This document shows positions 36,541-47,696 of a DNA stretch of 64,000 bases, in pieces (the first letter of the stretch is position 1; each line of letters begins with the position of its first letter). Source of the stretch: Rotaria socialis (taxonomy: Eukaryota; Rotifera; Eurotatoria; Philodinida; Philodinidae); assembly GCA_905331475.1 (NCBI GenBank), contig CAJNYU010003357.1, forward strand, positions 1 to 64,000, read 5' to 3'. The notes beneath the pieces were generated by a model. It was not told the origin of the DNA. It worked only from the letters and a program-made list of their open reading frames with translations, and made no database searches. Position numbers and translations under genes: made by a program.

Positions 36541-38446
36541 AAATGGTGATGATGGAAGTTACAGTCCTATTTTTCAAAAGAAAACAATTGTAGGAAACCT
36601 TCCAGGCGGATATTGAATCTAACCATTTCGAGCGAGCAATCAAAGCCAAATCGGATTGATAGCGCATGGACTTAGCAGCGGGCACATACATTTTTACCAA
36701 AATTCATTCTTTCAATCAGAACTAGGAGAAACTACTATAATTCAAAACCTTCACAGTCCTGAAGGTATGAATCAAGAAGATATATCAGGCGATGAACTTA
36801 GTGACATCGTTATCTGCTTTCGATATGGTAATACATTTCTGGGCAGTGATTTTGAAGGAGGAAATTGCTTTCAACAGTGCCGGTACTACTATGTCAACAG
36901 CCTGATAACGTATTTAATGCTACAGAATGGTCTTGCAAAATAATTAATCAGGAATTTTTTCATGCAATTCATGATGCCACAATATTCAATGATGGCCAAT
37001 TGGATAATCTTCTTATTGCATCATACGAAGGTATCAATTGGCTTTATTTCAATCCCGAATCAGAACAGTGGAAGATCGAGCATGTTGGAGATGGTGAGCA
37101 AGAAAAAATTCCACAGGCAATATACTGGTGTAATGGAGACATTGATGTAGGACGAATCGAAAATGAGCCTCTGCCTTACATGGTTGCTATCAAACCTTTT
37201 CATGGCAATGTAATTTCAGCTTACGTTAAAAATACGAAGAATTCTTTAAAAAATATTCAATGGAAAAGATATACACTAGATGTTTATGGATATCCTAATG
37301 ATAATGGTGAAAGTTCAGCTCATTATATTGCTTGTGGTGATTTTGACAAAGATAGAGATGATGAATTCTTAGTTGCACTTTGAGAACCATCTCCAAGTCA
37401 GGGTGTCTACTTTTATAAGGCAATCAATCTTACACATGGTTTATTCGCTGAATGGAAAGTTAGCGATGATTCTGCTGCTAGAATCGCCATTGTTGATTTT
37501 GACTATGATAATGTACTTGATTCCGCTACTATTAGCTACAGTGTTCCTAGCTAACACAGAAATACAAGTGATCAAACATAATCATGATCTTCTATTTAGA
37601 GTACCAAGACCAAACCAAGTATTGAAATATCAGACAGTGGCTTTTATCACAATCAATGGAATAATTTTATCATTAGATATTGTACCACCTTATAGCTCAC
37701 GTCATGCCGATAACACTACCTATATAAAGGTTCTTTCTGGCAGGATGATGTGGACTGATTCTTCAACAAGCCCACATCAACCGGTCAATCACTCACGTGC
37801 ATTCCTCTGTGAGCTGAAGGACTACTTTTGGCTGTATTTAAAACACATGATGATTGTTCACAATATTCAACGAAACGACGATATTCGAAAAGTTACTATT
37901 GCGAACCCATTACCAGAATATTATTCTCCAGAAGTTCGTCAACTTGTTTTTCAATTTGTCAAAAATAATCGACATGAACCGAAAGAAAACTTCAAAGATT
38001 GTGAATTTTACAACCTGAAAGGCTTTGAAATAAGTTTTTCTGATAATGACGAACATCTTTGCTACATGCAACTGTGGGCTGCTGGGCAAAGTGTTAATGA
38101 TGATGTGCATAATCATACTAGTGATGATGCTCTTTGCGAAGTTCATGCCTGCAGTGCCAATGGAAATGGAAGAAGTGGCATGCACTATCTTAATAGTTCC
38201 AAACAATTCTATGATCCGCTTACAACACCTAAGTCAACATTCGAAAAGTTAGAGCTACCATCTTTTCATGAACATGGTCCTCTATGGAATATCAATGTAC
38301 AAAATAGACCAGTTTTACGAAATGATAGTACTGTAGTTTATGCGTGACATAAACAGCAATCTGGCATCAATAGATGGTTGAATCAATCGTTTGACATTTG
38401 CATGACTTTTGAATTCAATAGTCAACTGTCAATACTGTCTGTTTAA
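36541..38446 (+). pseudogene. Aldos-2-ulose dehydratase (AUDH)-like pseudogene, fungal-type
   Basis: A decayed copy of a beta-propeller plus double-cupin sugar dehydratase known from wood-decay fungi, which acts on glucosone and 1,5-anhydrofructose. Propeller pieces in order are NLPGGY, IGLIAHGLSSGHIHFYQN, DELSDIVICF, NLLIASYEGINWLYFNP, MVAIKPFHGNVISAYVK, IQWKRYTLDVYGYP and HYIACGDFDKDRDDEFLVAL. The cupin half has VPPYSSRHADNTTYIKVLSG, EFYNLKGFEISF, HLCYMQLWAAGQ, VHNHTSDDALCEVHACSANG and HEHGPLW. Lesions are a TGA and a TAA right after GGY, a frameshift near 36890, a TGA at 37381 after FLVAL, a frameshift with TAA near 37553, and a TGA at 38345 where the frame otherwise reads on to 38446. The final 950 nt stays open, so decay is moderate. 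Family recognition is from motifs; horizontal origin is inference. Confidence 0.75.
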
Positions 38447-39199
38447 ATGTATTGATAACTGTTCATTTTATTCTACACTACCTGTCTCTCATCGATCATT
38501 TCTTTTTGTATTTTTTCAAATTATGTCTATTCATTGTATGAGAAAAATATGAAATAAAGTTTATTTTAATATAGATATTGATCTCAAATTCAGTTTGTTC
38601 ACTTATCGTATACGTACGTAGTCAACCCACTAATTGTAGTGTGTTTCATTGATACAACTATGCGATTTCATGCTTTATAATTTCCATGACGACTGTAGAA
38701 AAATTCCGAAGACTGTCTAACTATTTCTTTCTGAGAACTGTTTATCATCTGAATTGCATTCATATTCAAAACTATTGTATGCTTGTTCTTAATGGTAGCA
38801 ACTAATAACTCCTATGATCCAATGAAAAAAGAACATGTACACATTCTTCTTTGATTTTTAAGTATATATACATATATTGTTTAGAAAGTAAATTAATATC
38901 TGCATTTTAAAAAATGGTCTCTTGGTTCTGCGAGTGATTTGTAGATAGCCTATACACACGTTATCATTTGCCACACTGTTGTTCGCAGAAAATCTGCCAG
39001 AAACAATTTGTAAAATGGTAGCTGCTATTTCTCATTCTTATGCAACAAACACTACGAATATCATAGAATATATAGAGCAGTCAAGTTCTAGTCATCTTTT
39101 ATACTATCCATTTCTTATGGAGTTGACTGTTCATACATGTTATTCCAACCGTATCCTTTCATCGGGTGTTATGTTATATGCTTTAATCTTCTCTCTTCG

Positions 39200-39230
<31 letters not shown>

Positions 39231-40590
39231 CTACTCATCATGTCATCGTCTACTGGCTCTCATAGCCATATATCATCGATTAGCCTAGCGCATACTTCTA
39301 TTTTGCTCAATGTTCAATGTTTGCTCGTTCGCTTTGTCTCGTTCTAATATTTATCGTTCTCCTCACTCGTTCTAAGATGAGTATATAACGAGTAGGCGAG
39401 GAATAATAAGTTCATTCTTGTGTGTAAGAAACACTTATACACGAATGAAGAGGCTAAATTGTGACTAGAAAAGGAAGAAATATTTTTTTTAAACCGCAAC
39501 GCATACAATCAATCATTGGAATACACTAAAATGATAATCTAATAAACTAGAAGTAAATACCAGACAATGAACGATGTATAACATGGCAAATTTTCTAAGT
39601 TCTTACTTAGTTGAAGAAATTAATGTTATTCTTCATGATGTATTTCTCTTGATAAAGATAACAGAGCTGTCAAAATATTGGAGGAAATAGGTTTGCACTA
39701 ATTTTCAGAATAAATTATTAAATGAATACTTAAAAAAATATGATCTTAAAGAACATCATAGACTCAACAAATCACTTCCTCGTTTTTATGACAACGAAGT
39801 TAACATTACTCCTACGTTGTTTGCGCAGAGCAAAAGAAAAAATGTCGACGCTATCAAATCTATGGTAATCTTATATTGCTTTTTTTAACGCAGACATAAA
39901 AAAGAAAAAAATAGTTGGCTTTTTCTTCCTATCACATTCTATCTGTGTCATGACGATGACGATGCATAAAGCGAAAGAAGCATAAAAAGAACAGAGCTTC
40001 TGCAATATGATTAGACATACATTCGACAGGACATGCTTTTGTGTGTGCTAAAGAATCTACGCCAAACAGAGAATAGAATTGCAGTGGTGTCTACTCCATT
40101 TATACTATACCAAGGATTTGTCATGTACCCTTGATTTTATTTTATTTTTAGTAAGTTTCAATATATTATCTGTTTATTGATCTATAGAAAATAGTTTATC
40201 GAATTTCAAAGTACGTTTTCAAAGATTCAAATGAACGATTAGTATTAACCTGTAAGTACCACGAAACTTTAATAGATTGCTGACTAGTTAAATGATTTCG
40301 GAAAGTAATGGTAGGATTAACTATGAAACATTAACTGTTGAGATGCAGCGAAAACGAAAAGAAGTTTTACTTGTCCTTTTCTATCACCTATTTGTTGCGC
40401 CGTTACATTCATCAATGCATATCATCTTGATTCTATCAAAAGATGATACCTCAGTAGATATGACAGTTTGACTTAACTGTAGAGAGATTAAAGCATTGAA
40501 TAAGCGTAAAACAGAAAGTAATTTTCTTACTTAGTAAACGAGAAAAAGTGCCGTAGGATGAGAATTTAAATGATTTTCTCTTGACTTTCA
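38447..40590. other. Intergenic, with TA microsatellite
   Basis: No gene recognised. A TA repeat lies at 39200-39224. A canonical AATAAA near 38553 could be the old polyadenylation signal of the AUDH relic. Confidence 0.5.
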
Positions 40591-40607
40591 GATTCACATT
40601 TAAAAAC

Positions 40608-42037
40608 ATGTCATCATCTGTGTTTATCTATGGTGCCAGTGGTTACATTGGGCTAGGTGTAGCTCTAGGTATGCGTCGTGCTGGTTATCGAGTCTATGGA
40701 ATGATTCGGAATGAAAAACATTCTGCTACACTTATTCAAAATGAAATCGAACCTATTGTAGCCTCGTCATTCGAAGATGCTGAAAAAATTGCCGATATTT
40801 TAGCCTCATGTTCGATTATCATTGATGCTGTTGGATTCAATGAAAAACTATCGCCTAAAATTTTAGAAGCAGCTCTTCGTACTGGAAAAAAACGAACAAA
40901 CGACGGAAAAATACCACATTATGCTCCATTGTTCGTCTTCACATCGGGCATCATGACTTGTAAGTTTGCAATGTATTTCAATAGAGATATGAACTTTTCG
41001 AAGTCGTTTATAAAATTAAGACAAAATATTCTGAATAAACATGTAAATATTTGCTTCCTATTAAAAAATGATGCCATTAGTGGGTTATGAATAGTCATTT
41101 ATAGAAGAAAAAATTCTATTAGAAACGAATAAATTACTTGAATAATTTTTTATTTGTGTGTACCTTTCTGAATACCTATGAAATCATTTAGATAACTTCT
41201 GTAAGTAATGTTGTGAAAACACTAAATTTTCAATATTATTAAATGTATATTTTAATGGAAAAGTATTCAAAACTGAATTATTCTAATTTTATGTGTTGTT
41301 TAGATGGTGATACATCTGCAACTGGTCGTCGTCCAGTCGATGAAGTAATCAAGCCACAATCTCGACCAACAAAGCCTCGTCCCGGTGCTTCCGCATCTGA
41401 TGTAACAAATATGAAGGAACGAGAAGACTTCGAAAATCAAGTTTTGGCAAGTTCTTGTGCCTCACTTAAGACTACAGTCATACGACCAGGCTTTGTCTAT
41501 GGTGGTCAAGGTGGTTTCGTGGCTGATCTGTTCTATAATGAACCTTTAGTTATCCAAGGACGAAGAGATATGCGTTGGAGCTGGGTTCATGTCGATGATC
41601 TTGCCGAAGGTTATGTTGCTTTAGTGAGGGCTCCTCGTAGCGTCGTTGATGGAGAACGTAAGATTTATGCGGAAAAAAACTGAAAAGTGCGAACATTATA
41701 TTCTATCTCTATAGTTTACAACCTTGCTGCTCCGAATGATAATCCGACGTACGAAGAATTACGAACAGCTATGGCAAAAGCTCAGGGTCGAAAGGAAAAG
41801 ATTGAATACAAAGCAGCCGATGGTGATACACCATCGCGATGGGATACAGATTCGTAAGTTTCTATCAGAAATAACAAAGTAAAAAGTATCGATTTCCTTT
41901 TGCATAGGATTATCAATCCAGCCAAGGCTATGAACGAACTAGGTTGGCGACCTAGACACGTTGGCTTTGTCGAAGAAATCGATACATACTACAAGTCTTG
42001 GGCAGCTCACAAAGCTGCTCAAAGTGCAGCCAAATAG
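40608..42037 (+). CDS. NAD(P)-dependent epimerase/dehydratase, extended SDR family
   Basis: A 324-aa cytosolic Rossmann enzyme from exons 40608-40959, 41304-41657, 41715-41853 and 41908-42037, all GT-AG and in phase. GASGYIG (9-15) is the dinucleotide-binding glycine motif. TSGIMTYGD, formed across the first splice, is the active-site strand with the Ser/Tyr region. VIRPGFVYGGQGG, RWSWVHVDDLAEGYVAL and VDGELYNLAAPND are typical of atypical extended SDRs of the NmrA/epimerase group. The canonical YxxxK is not obvious. The ATG at 40608 is preferred; TGACTTTCAG ends 17 nt before it and looks like a splice acceptor, so the in-frame codons upstream are probably not translated. Substrate unknown. 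Confidence 0.9.
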
Positions 42038-43019
42038 ACTTAATTTTTGACTTTTTTTACTCAACATTGTGATTTGAAAACAAGAATAAAACCGACTTTA
42101 TTCGAGTTATGCAGTGCTTTTATTTTTGAAAATCTTGAATGTGTGTGGATATGTGGTTGGGTGACGAACAAGATTGAAATTCACTAATCATAGATGTTTG
42201 TAGTTTTGTTCTCTATCATATTCTTCATTAAATTGGCTTCATTTCCGATAAATCAAAAAATGCTTTTATTAGCACGACTATATGTAGATGTCAAAATCGA
42301 GATTCTCTTTAATATAAGACCTAGAATAATACAACCGAACCGGTATTGATTCAGCGAAAATCCTTTCGGCGAAGAAAAAAGCGAAAAGTGATATGCCAAA
42401 AACTCTTTCAGCGAAATATTTCTTTTCACAACCTGAAATTATCTATTGACGGCGATGACTCACCGTGGCGAGTGCGTACAAATATAGCAACCTTTGTCTA
42501 TTATTCTCTACCCTGCCCAACTACCTTCAAGAACTTGTGCATCCGCTGTTTTGCTAGTAGTTTCAAAGTCTGTTCATGATAACTCCACGTCGAGTTATTA
42601 TGAACACTTGCTGTATAGCACGGGGCTATTACGAACACTCTCAGTCACAATAGCTGGAAGAATTCAACTTCATACCAAATCACTTTAATTAAAAATCGTG
42701 CATCATTAGAACAAAATGAAAAACAATTATGAAGTATGGATGAAATTGCATGTATGCATCAGTAGTTTTGCTACGATGTTTCAAATCTATCATCAACAAT
42801 TTGTCGAAATTGAAGAATCTTTTATTTCATTAATTTTTTGAACTAGACTTCTGTAAAACTAAGAGCAGTGATAAAAAATAGAGAATAAGAAGATCGTTTT
42901 TTTTTGTAATATATTACATCTAACACATGGATCAATGAGAATAATATAAGAATTATTGTTCATTTTACCTCTCGTGTATAATTGACTAAACGAAAATTCG
43001 TACAATGATAGAAAGTAAA
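42038..43019. other. Intergenic, no gene recognised
   Basis: AATAAA at about 42085 fits the 3' end of the SDR gene. The frames at 42346-42688 show no family features. Confidence 0.5.
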
Positions 43020-43690
43020 AGTTTCATTAGACCAACGTGAACAGCATATTGGTAAATTCTATGAAGAGCAAAAACCTCCTATAAATTATCTATTAAAGCA
43101 TTGACAGCAACGACCACCGTTAGATGTTGATAGATTTTGAATTTCTTGTAGGACATTTGTAGTCGGTTAATGAGAAAATAATTGATACGGAAAGTTTTGC
43201 TAATCAATTCATGATGTAAAATGAAGATTGCTAGGATCATGATAATGCGATTGTGCTGAAGAGTAGTTCATAGAACAAAGTATTTGTAAACTATCAGTAT
43301 TAGACATTATATTTGTTTTTTTTGTTAAAATTTTCGTTTTCTTTGAATTTGTTTTTAGAAATTTCATCAGTATCAATAACTTTTGTTTTCACCAGTTTCT
43401 TTCATTGCATCATAATATTTTCACCAAAAACATCTAAATGTGTAACACTAACACCATAAGGTCTTTTGATAAGGCGCTTAACTATTTTTGATGTTGCTGA
43501 CTGTTTTGATAATAAATATTTTGCTTCAATTTTGGTGTTGTGATGGGTAATTTTTCATAACTAGATGTTGTTTCCATAGCACTTGTTTCTGTTGCATCAT
43601 TCCTGAAATCGCAACCACTTCTTGTAGGACTAGACTCAAGCTGTGAAGTTGCTGTTGATATTGAATGATTTTATAATAACAAGAATAAAA
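43020..43690 (-). pseudogene. Decayed coding relic of unknown protein
   Basis: On the minus strand, long stop-poor stretches read as a hydrophilic, Ser/Gln/Asn/Thr-rich protein: ATSQLESSPTRSGCDFRND and YEKLPITTP, then by frameshift YLLSKQSATSKIVKRLIKRP and VSVTHLDVFGENIMMQ. After a gap comes MSNTDSLQILCSMNYSS through NVLQEIQNLSTSNGGRCCQC, broken by TGA, TAG and TAA. The composition is unlike the surrounding noncoding DNA and suggests a disordered region of a lost protein. I do not recognise the family. It could be chance. Confidence 0.3.
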
Positions 43691-43749
43691 CAATTATTGA
43701 GAAAATCAGTTAAGAATTTACCAATAAATAGCCCATGTCGCCTCTTTTT

Positions 43750-44690
43750 TATCCACTGTGCCGCAGTTACGCGTAGAGCCAATTCTGCGTCGCAGTCACG
43801 CGTAACTATGGCGCATTGATCGTAGTGAAGATTTCTGCAAGAAACTACGCTTAGTATGACTCAGATCAACGTAACTGCGTCCTAGTGATCGCATCCTACG
43901 ATCTGTTGTAGGTATAAATGACCAATTACAAATTATTCCTCCTTATTTGTAATTGGCTACACTCGAACAATAAAACTTAGTCACAGAAAATTAGTATAAA
44001 TAGTGGTGTTTATCACATTTTCGTTCATAAGTCATTCTACTACAAGCAGTGAAATGCATAGTTTTTATTTCTTTTAAAAATTTCTAGATTAAAATTCTTT
44101 TAGTTTTTCAATTTTTTGCAATTAAATTTTTTTTCTTTTATCATTAAATTATTTCAAATTTTTTTTTCTTTTATACATTCAATTTTTAAAAATTATTTTA
44201 GATCTTAATTTTAAAATTTTTCTAGATATTAATTTTTAATTTTCCTTAAATTCTAAACTAAAATTTTTTTAAAAATTTTTATTTTAGTAAATTTTTAGAT
44301 TTTTCTAGATTTCAATTTTTCAATTATTTTTATTGTGAAAACTTTTAATTTAAAAATTGTTTTTTATTTTTTATAAAAGTTTTAATTTTATAGTTGTTTT
44401 TCATTTTTTGTGCAAAAAATTTTTTAAACTCAATAAAAATACAAATAAAAGGAAACCCTAATCTATGTTATCTTTTGTACCAATTGCGACGCCACTGTGA
44501 ACTATAATTGCGGAAAACTTGGGCGCAGTTATGCGTAACTGTGATTTTTCCCCCGTAACTACGCGTAACTGCGATTTTTTCATCGTAGTTGCGCGTAACT
44601 ACGTCGCAATTTTCCGCAATTACGGGTCACAGTGCGATCGCAGTTACGGCGTAACTGCGCCGCAGTTTCATCGTAATGAAACACATGGGT
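43750..44690. repeat. GC-rich palindromic cluster flanking an AT-rich core
   Basis: Two clusters (43750-43890 and 44490-44690) carry repeated GTAACTGCG/CGCAGTTAC-type units in both orientations, with a T- and A-rich low-complexity core at about 44080-44450. Perfect small palindromes include GCAGTTACG-G-CGTAACTGC at 44640-44658. A 142-nt foldback at 44493-44634 has arms starting CACTGTGA and AATTGCGGAAAA. The right cluster abuts the broken 3' end of the piggyBac coding region. It resembles a foldback or MITE insertion. No TSD was defined. Confidence 0.6.
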
Positions 44691-46047
44691 TTTGTGTTAT
44701 TGCAATATAAAATAATGTCGGGTTTATTTTTTCGCTCATTGTCGACAACCTTGTTATGGTGCATCGAAGACAGTAGAATCACAGCATGTCGTTGTTTTTG
44801 TACATAGCTATAACCAATGTTAGTTGTCGATCAAAACAAAATATTGATGATTCTTCAGGACGTTGATGATCAGGCTGCAGCTATCGTGGAATTTCTTTCT
44901 TGCTTCGTCGCATAGTTCCAACAAGAGTAGTGTTCATTCCCAATAGTTCTTCACCCAATTCTACACTGCTAAAATAGTTATCGGTGGTGACTGTTCTGTC
45001 GGTGTTGATCCATGGACGCACCGGTCGTTTCACCAGATTACTAATACGATTTGTAGCTTGAGTTGCAGCTGACGTTTCAGATTGACGCCCAAGATAAACG
45101 TCACGATTCAGTGGATACGCCGTGCTCGAATCACAACACCAAAGTATCTTCAAACCATACTTGCCAGGCTTGCTAGGTATGTATTGGTGAAAGTTGCAAC
45201 AATCACACGTCAGAATAAGTTGTTCGTCAACAGCTAGAGATTCGCCAGGCGTGTAACATATTCGTAGTTGAGCTAAGAACATCAACCATAACTCTCTGAT
45301 TGGGGCTAATTTATTTCCTTTCAATCTTTGCTCTCTAGTGGCTATGTTGTCGAATCGACAAAAACGAAGCAAGCTTTTGAAGCGATTCTTAGCCATAGTG
45401 GCTCGAAATATTGGTCGTTCGTTGATTGTCGACCACAAATCATTGAGATCTGCATTTTTGGATCGATGAACGCCTGCAAGTATTAGGATTCCGATGAAAG
45501 CCCAGATTTCGTTGCTATCTGTTTCCTTCCATTGATGTTAGTTACCAGAATTTTGATCATTTCACTGTCTGATGGCCAGATGAGCCTGCCGATTGGTTTC
45601 TCTTACAAGAAGAAGTATTCTGTCTTTCGTGATCAAACATTGAAAGGCATCTTTCACAGTTTGAATAGTTGTAGTTAGTCGTTCAACACCAATTCGCTGC
45701 TTTATAATGCTTGCTAGTGACAATTTTCGTTTGGGTGGCTCTTCTGCGGTCCATTGTCGTCCAGATCTTGTCGAAAATATTTTCACTTCGGATCCTTCCA
45801 ATGGTGGTTCTTCGTCGCTAGTATGTTCAGTTTCAGCGTAACTTGTATCGGATTCATCACCGGAGTCATTTTCAATTGAACTTTCATCTGATTCTTCTGA
45901 ACTGTTTTCAAGACCATTTGGTATTTCTGAGTTTTCCGGATCATCAGTCACCGCATTATCTTCATCTCTTGCGTCTTCCTCGATGTTTTCAGTAAGTTCA
46001 TGCCAATGTGTTGACTGATTAGGATCAGATCGCTTATTTGACTTCAT
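44691..46047 (-). pseudogene. piggyBac transposase pseudogene (DDE_Tnp_1_7)
   Basis: The N-terminal part (46047-45562) is acidic, Glu/Ser/Asp-rich, as in piggyBac proteins. The catalytic domain includes FRATMAKNRFKSLLRFCRFD, KLAPIRELW, YTPGESLAVDEQLIL (first catalytic Asp), YIPSKPGKYGLKI, TVTTDNYFSSVELGEELL (second Asp) and TTLVGTMRRSKKEIP. TGA and TAA break the frame between the two parts (about 45535-45563), and a TAG follows EIPR. Beyond it, SSIFCFDRQLTLV and, after a frameshift, AVILLSSMHHN and KPDIILY can be read to about 44695, where the domain stops. The third catalytic Asp region and C-terminal Cys-rich finger are absent. Confidence 0.85.
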
Positions 46048-46591
46048 CTTGTTTTTGAAAACATTTTAATGTTGAAGTTCAGTGATTGACGTTCACAAGT
46101 TTCACAATAATAATTAGGTCGAGAACCGGATATATACTGTTCGCAACAATGTATTCGTAATGGTGATACGCGACTATTTATATGGTAGTCCCAATGTTCC
46201 AGAAAGTAATCTTACGTGAAAATTAAAACGTTCTATAATCATCTGCACGCTATACAACTTATAAGAACGTTCTGGAATGTTCTCAAAGAAATGATAACAG
46301 AGATATGGAACCCTAAATAAAAACAAAATTATAGTCGAAAATGACCGAATATTAGTGCACTGATATGGGGTCCGCCCGGACGCCAGGTAGTCGACAAGCG
46401 TTTACTTATACTTTTCGACACAATATCTAGTAAACAATGAATGATGATAAACAGCTGATGTCAACATCATACCCTACTAGTCTTCACTAGAGCATATCTG
46501 GATGAGAGCGATTTGATCTATTGTTATGCCTGTACAACACTAAAAACAAGTTCACTAGGGTCTTCATGGACCCCAGGTGGTCTTGTTAGGG
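44691..46591 (-). mobile_element. piggyBac-family transposon remnant with TTAA end
   Basis: Includes the broken transposase. The 5' terminus is at 46591: on the minus strand the element begins CCCTAACAAGACCACC, immediately preceded by TTAA (46592-46595), the piggyBac target. About 195 nt further in, at about 46369-46396, is a related copy (GACTACCTGGCGTCC then GGACCCC), a direct subterminal repeat. The other terminus is not visible because the coding region runs into the GC palindrome cluster. Confidence 0.75.
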
Positions 46592-46595
46592 TTAA

Positions 46596-46780
46596 AACAT
46601 ACACCATTACGGTAACTGCAACGATTAATACGGGACCCTGTTTAGTTGATTTATTAAGACAAACTCGATAGAGGTGGAGTAGCTTATCGCCACTCTCGGC
46701 AATGATGTTTATTCATTTCTTCACATATCCAGAGTGTAACAACTTCATTCATAACACACGTATATATAGGCGAGAGATAT
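46596..46780. other. Spacer between piggyBac end and MULE-like element
   Basis: No gene seen. Both element boundaries fall within 200 nt of each other. Confidence 0.4.
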
Positions 46781-46788
46781 ATTATAGC

Positions 46789-47619
46789 GGCTAACTCTTG
46801 ATTGCGGGCGATTTTTCTTAATTGGAGGGAAAAAATGACCGCAAAGTAGAATCGAGGGGGAGAGACAAAATTGACCGCAAATTGGAAAATGTCTGCGTAA
46901 TGAAGTGAAGATACTAATTTATTGGTGAAAACAAAAACAGCATAAATGAGAAGAAAAGAAAGAAAACAGTTAACATTGTTTAGGTATATAATCTAAGTCA
47001 TCTTTTTCCGTTTCAGCAAACACTTTGATATATCGATAACAAAGAGGGTGTTTTGATAGATTTGATACATTCAGATACATTTCCAGACATCTTTTCTTGA
47101 TGTCGAAATTCATGATTTCCATCAGGTTTTATGAGTGATGTATTTAAAATGGAACCTTCATGTATGGTTATGGTAGCGTTGTATAATTTATGAGTGCAAA
47201 CCCATACTTGATTTCCATTTTTTTTCGTTCGCCGCAAACCAAAACGATAATTTTTAAACATTACCGCATCCTTGCGAAATTGTGTGGTAATTTTAGAAAA
47301 GCTATCGTTACTATGTGTCGACATTTTGATTTAATTCATTTTACTTTTTTTTATTCACTTTAAATACTTTAGTTATAATCACATGCATTGGAATGGCCTG
47401 GATAACATGTGACGTTCGCCACTGGACTAGCTCTAATGAGATAATTTCTTTCTCAAATAGCCATGTGCGTTCACCATATTCTTGTAACTATTTTCACTTA
47501 TTTACATCGTACGAACATTTTCCAATTTGCGGTCAATTTTGTCTCCCCCCCCTCGATTCTACTGTGCGGTCATTTTTTCCCTCCAACTAAGAAAAAAAGC
47601 CCGCAATCAAGAAGACACG
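46789..47619. mobile_element. Mutator-like (MULE) non-autonomous element with long TIRs
   Basis: An 831-nt element with terminal inverted repeats of about 95 nt (46797-46886 against 47521-47611). The arms are nearly identical, both running CTTGATTGCGGGC, TTGGAGGGAAAAAATGACC, TAGAATCGAGGGGG and GACAAAATTGACCGCAAATT. The octamer ATTATAGC flanks both sides (46781-46788 and 47620-47627), a candidate target duplication of the size seen for MULEs. The interior encodes a FLYWCH-like fragment, a domain often found with MULE transposases. No transposase is present. Confidence 0.75.
47013..47324 (-). CDS. FLYWCH-type zinc-finger fragment inside the MULE-like element
   Basis: A 103-residue frame. YRFGLRRTKKNGNQVWVCTH (26-45) followed by NATITIHEG and KPDGNHEF matches the FLYWCH pattern, a DNA-binding zinc finger captured by Mutator-like transposons. 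The W41/C43 pair and His71 are visible. The second zinc Cys appears to be Tyr48 and the final His is Phe73, so zinc binding is probably lost. It is intact as a frame but likely a relic domain. Expression is unknown. Confidence 0.6.
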   Translation of the reverse strand: MSTHSNDSFSKITTQFRKDAVMFKNYRFGLRRTKKNGNQVWVCTHKLYNATITIHEGSILNTSLIKPDGNHEFRHQEKMSGNVSECIKSIKTPSLLSIYQSVC

Positions 47620-47696
47620 ATTATAGCAATGGAGAGAGAGCAGAAGGAAGAGAAAGAAGAATCATCGAAGCGTACGACCAATATGGGCACAGTAAT

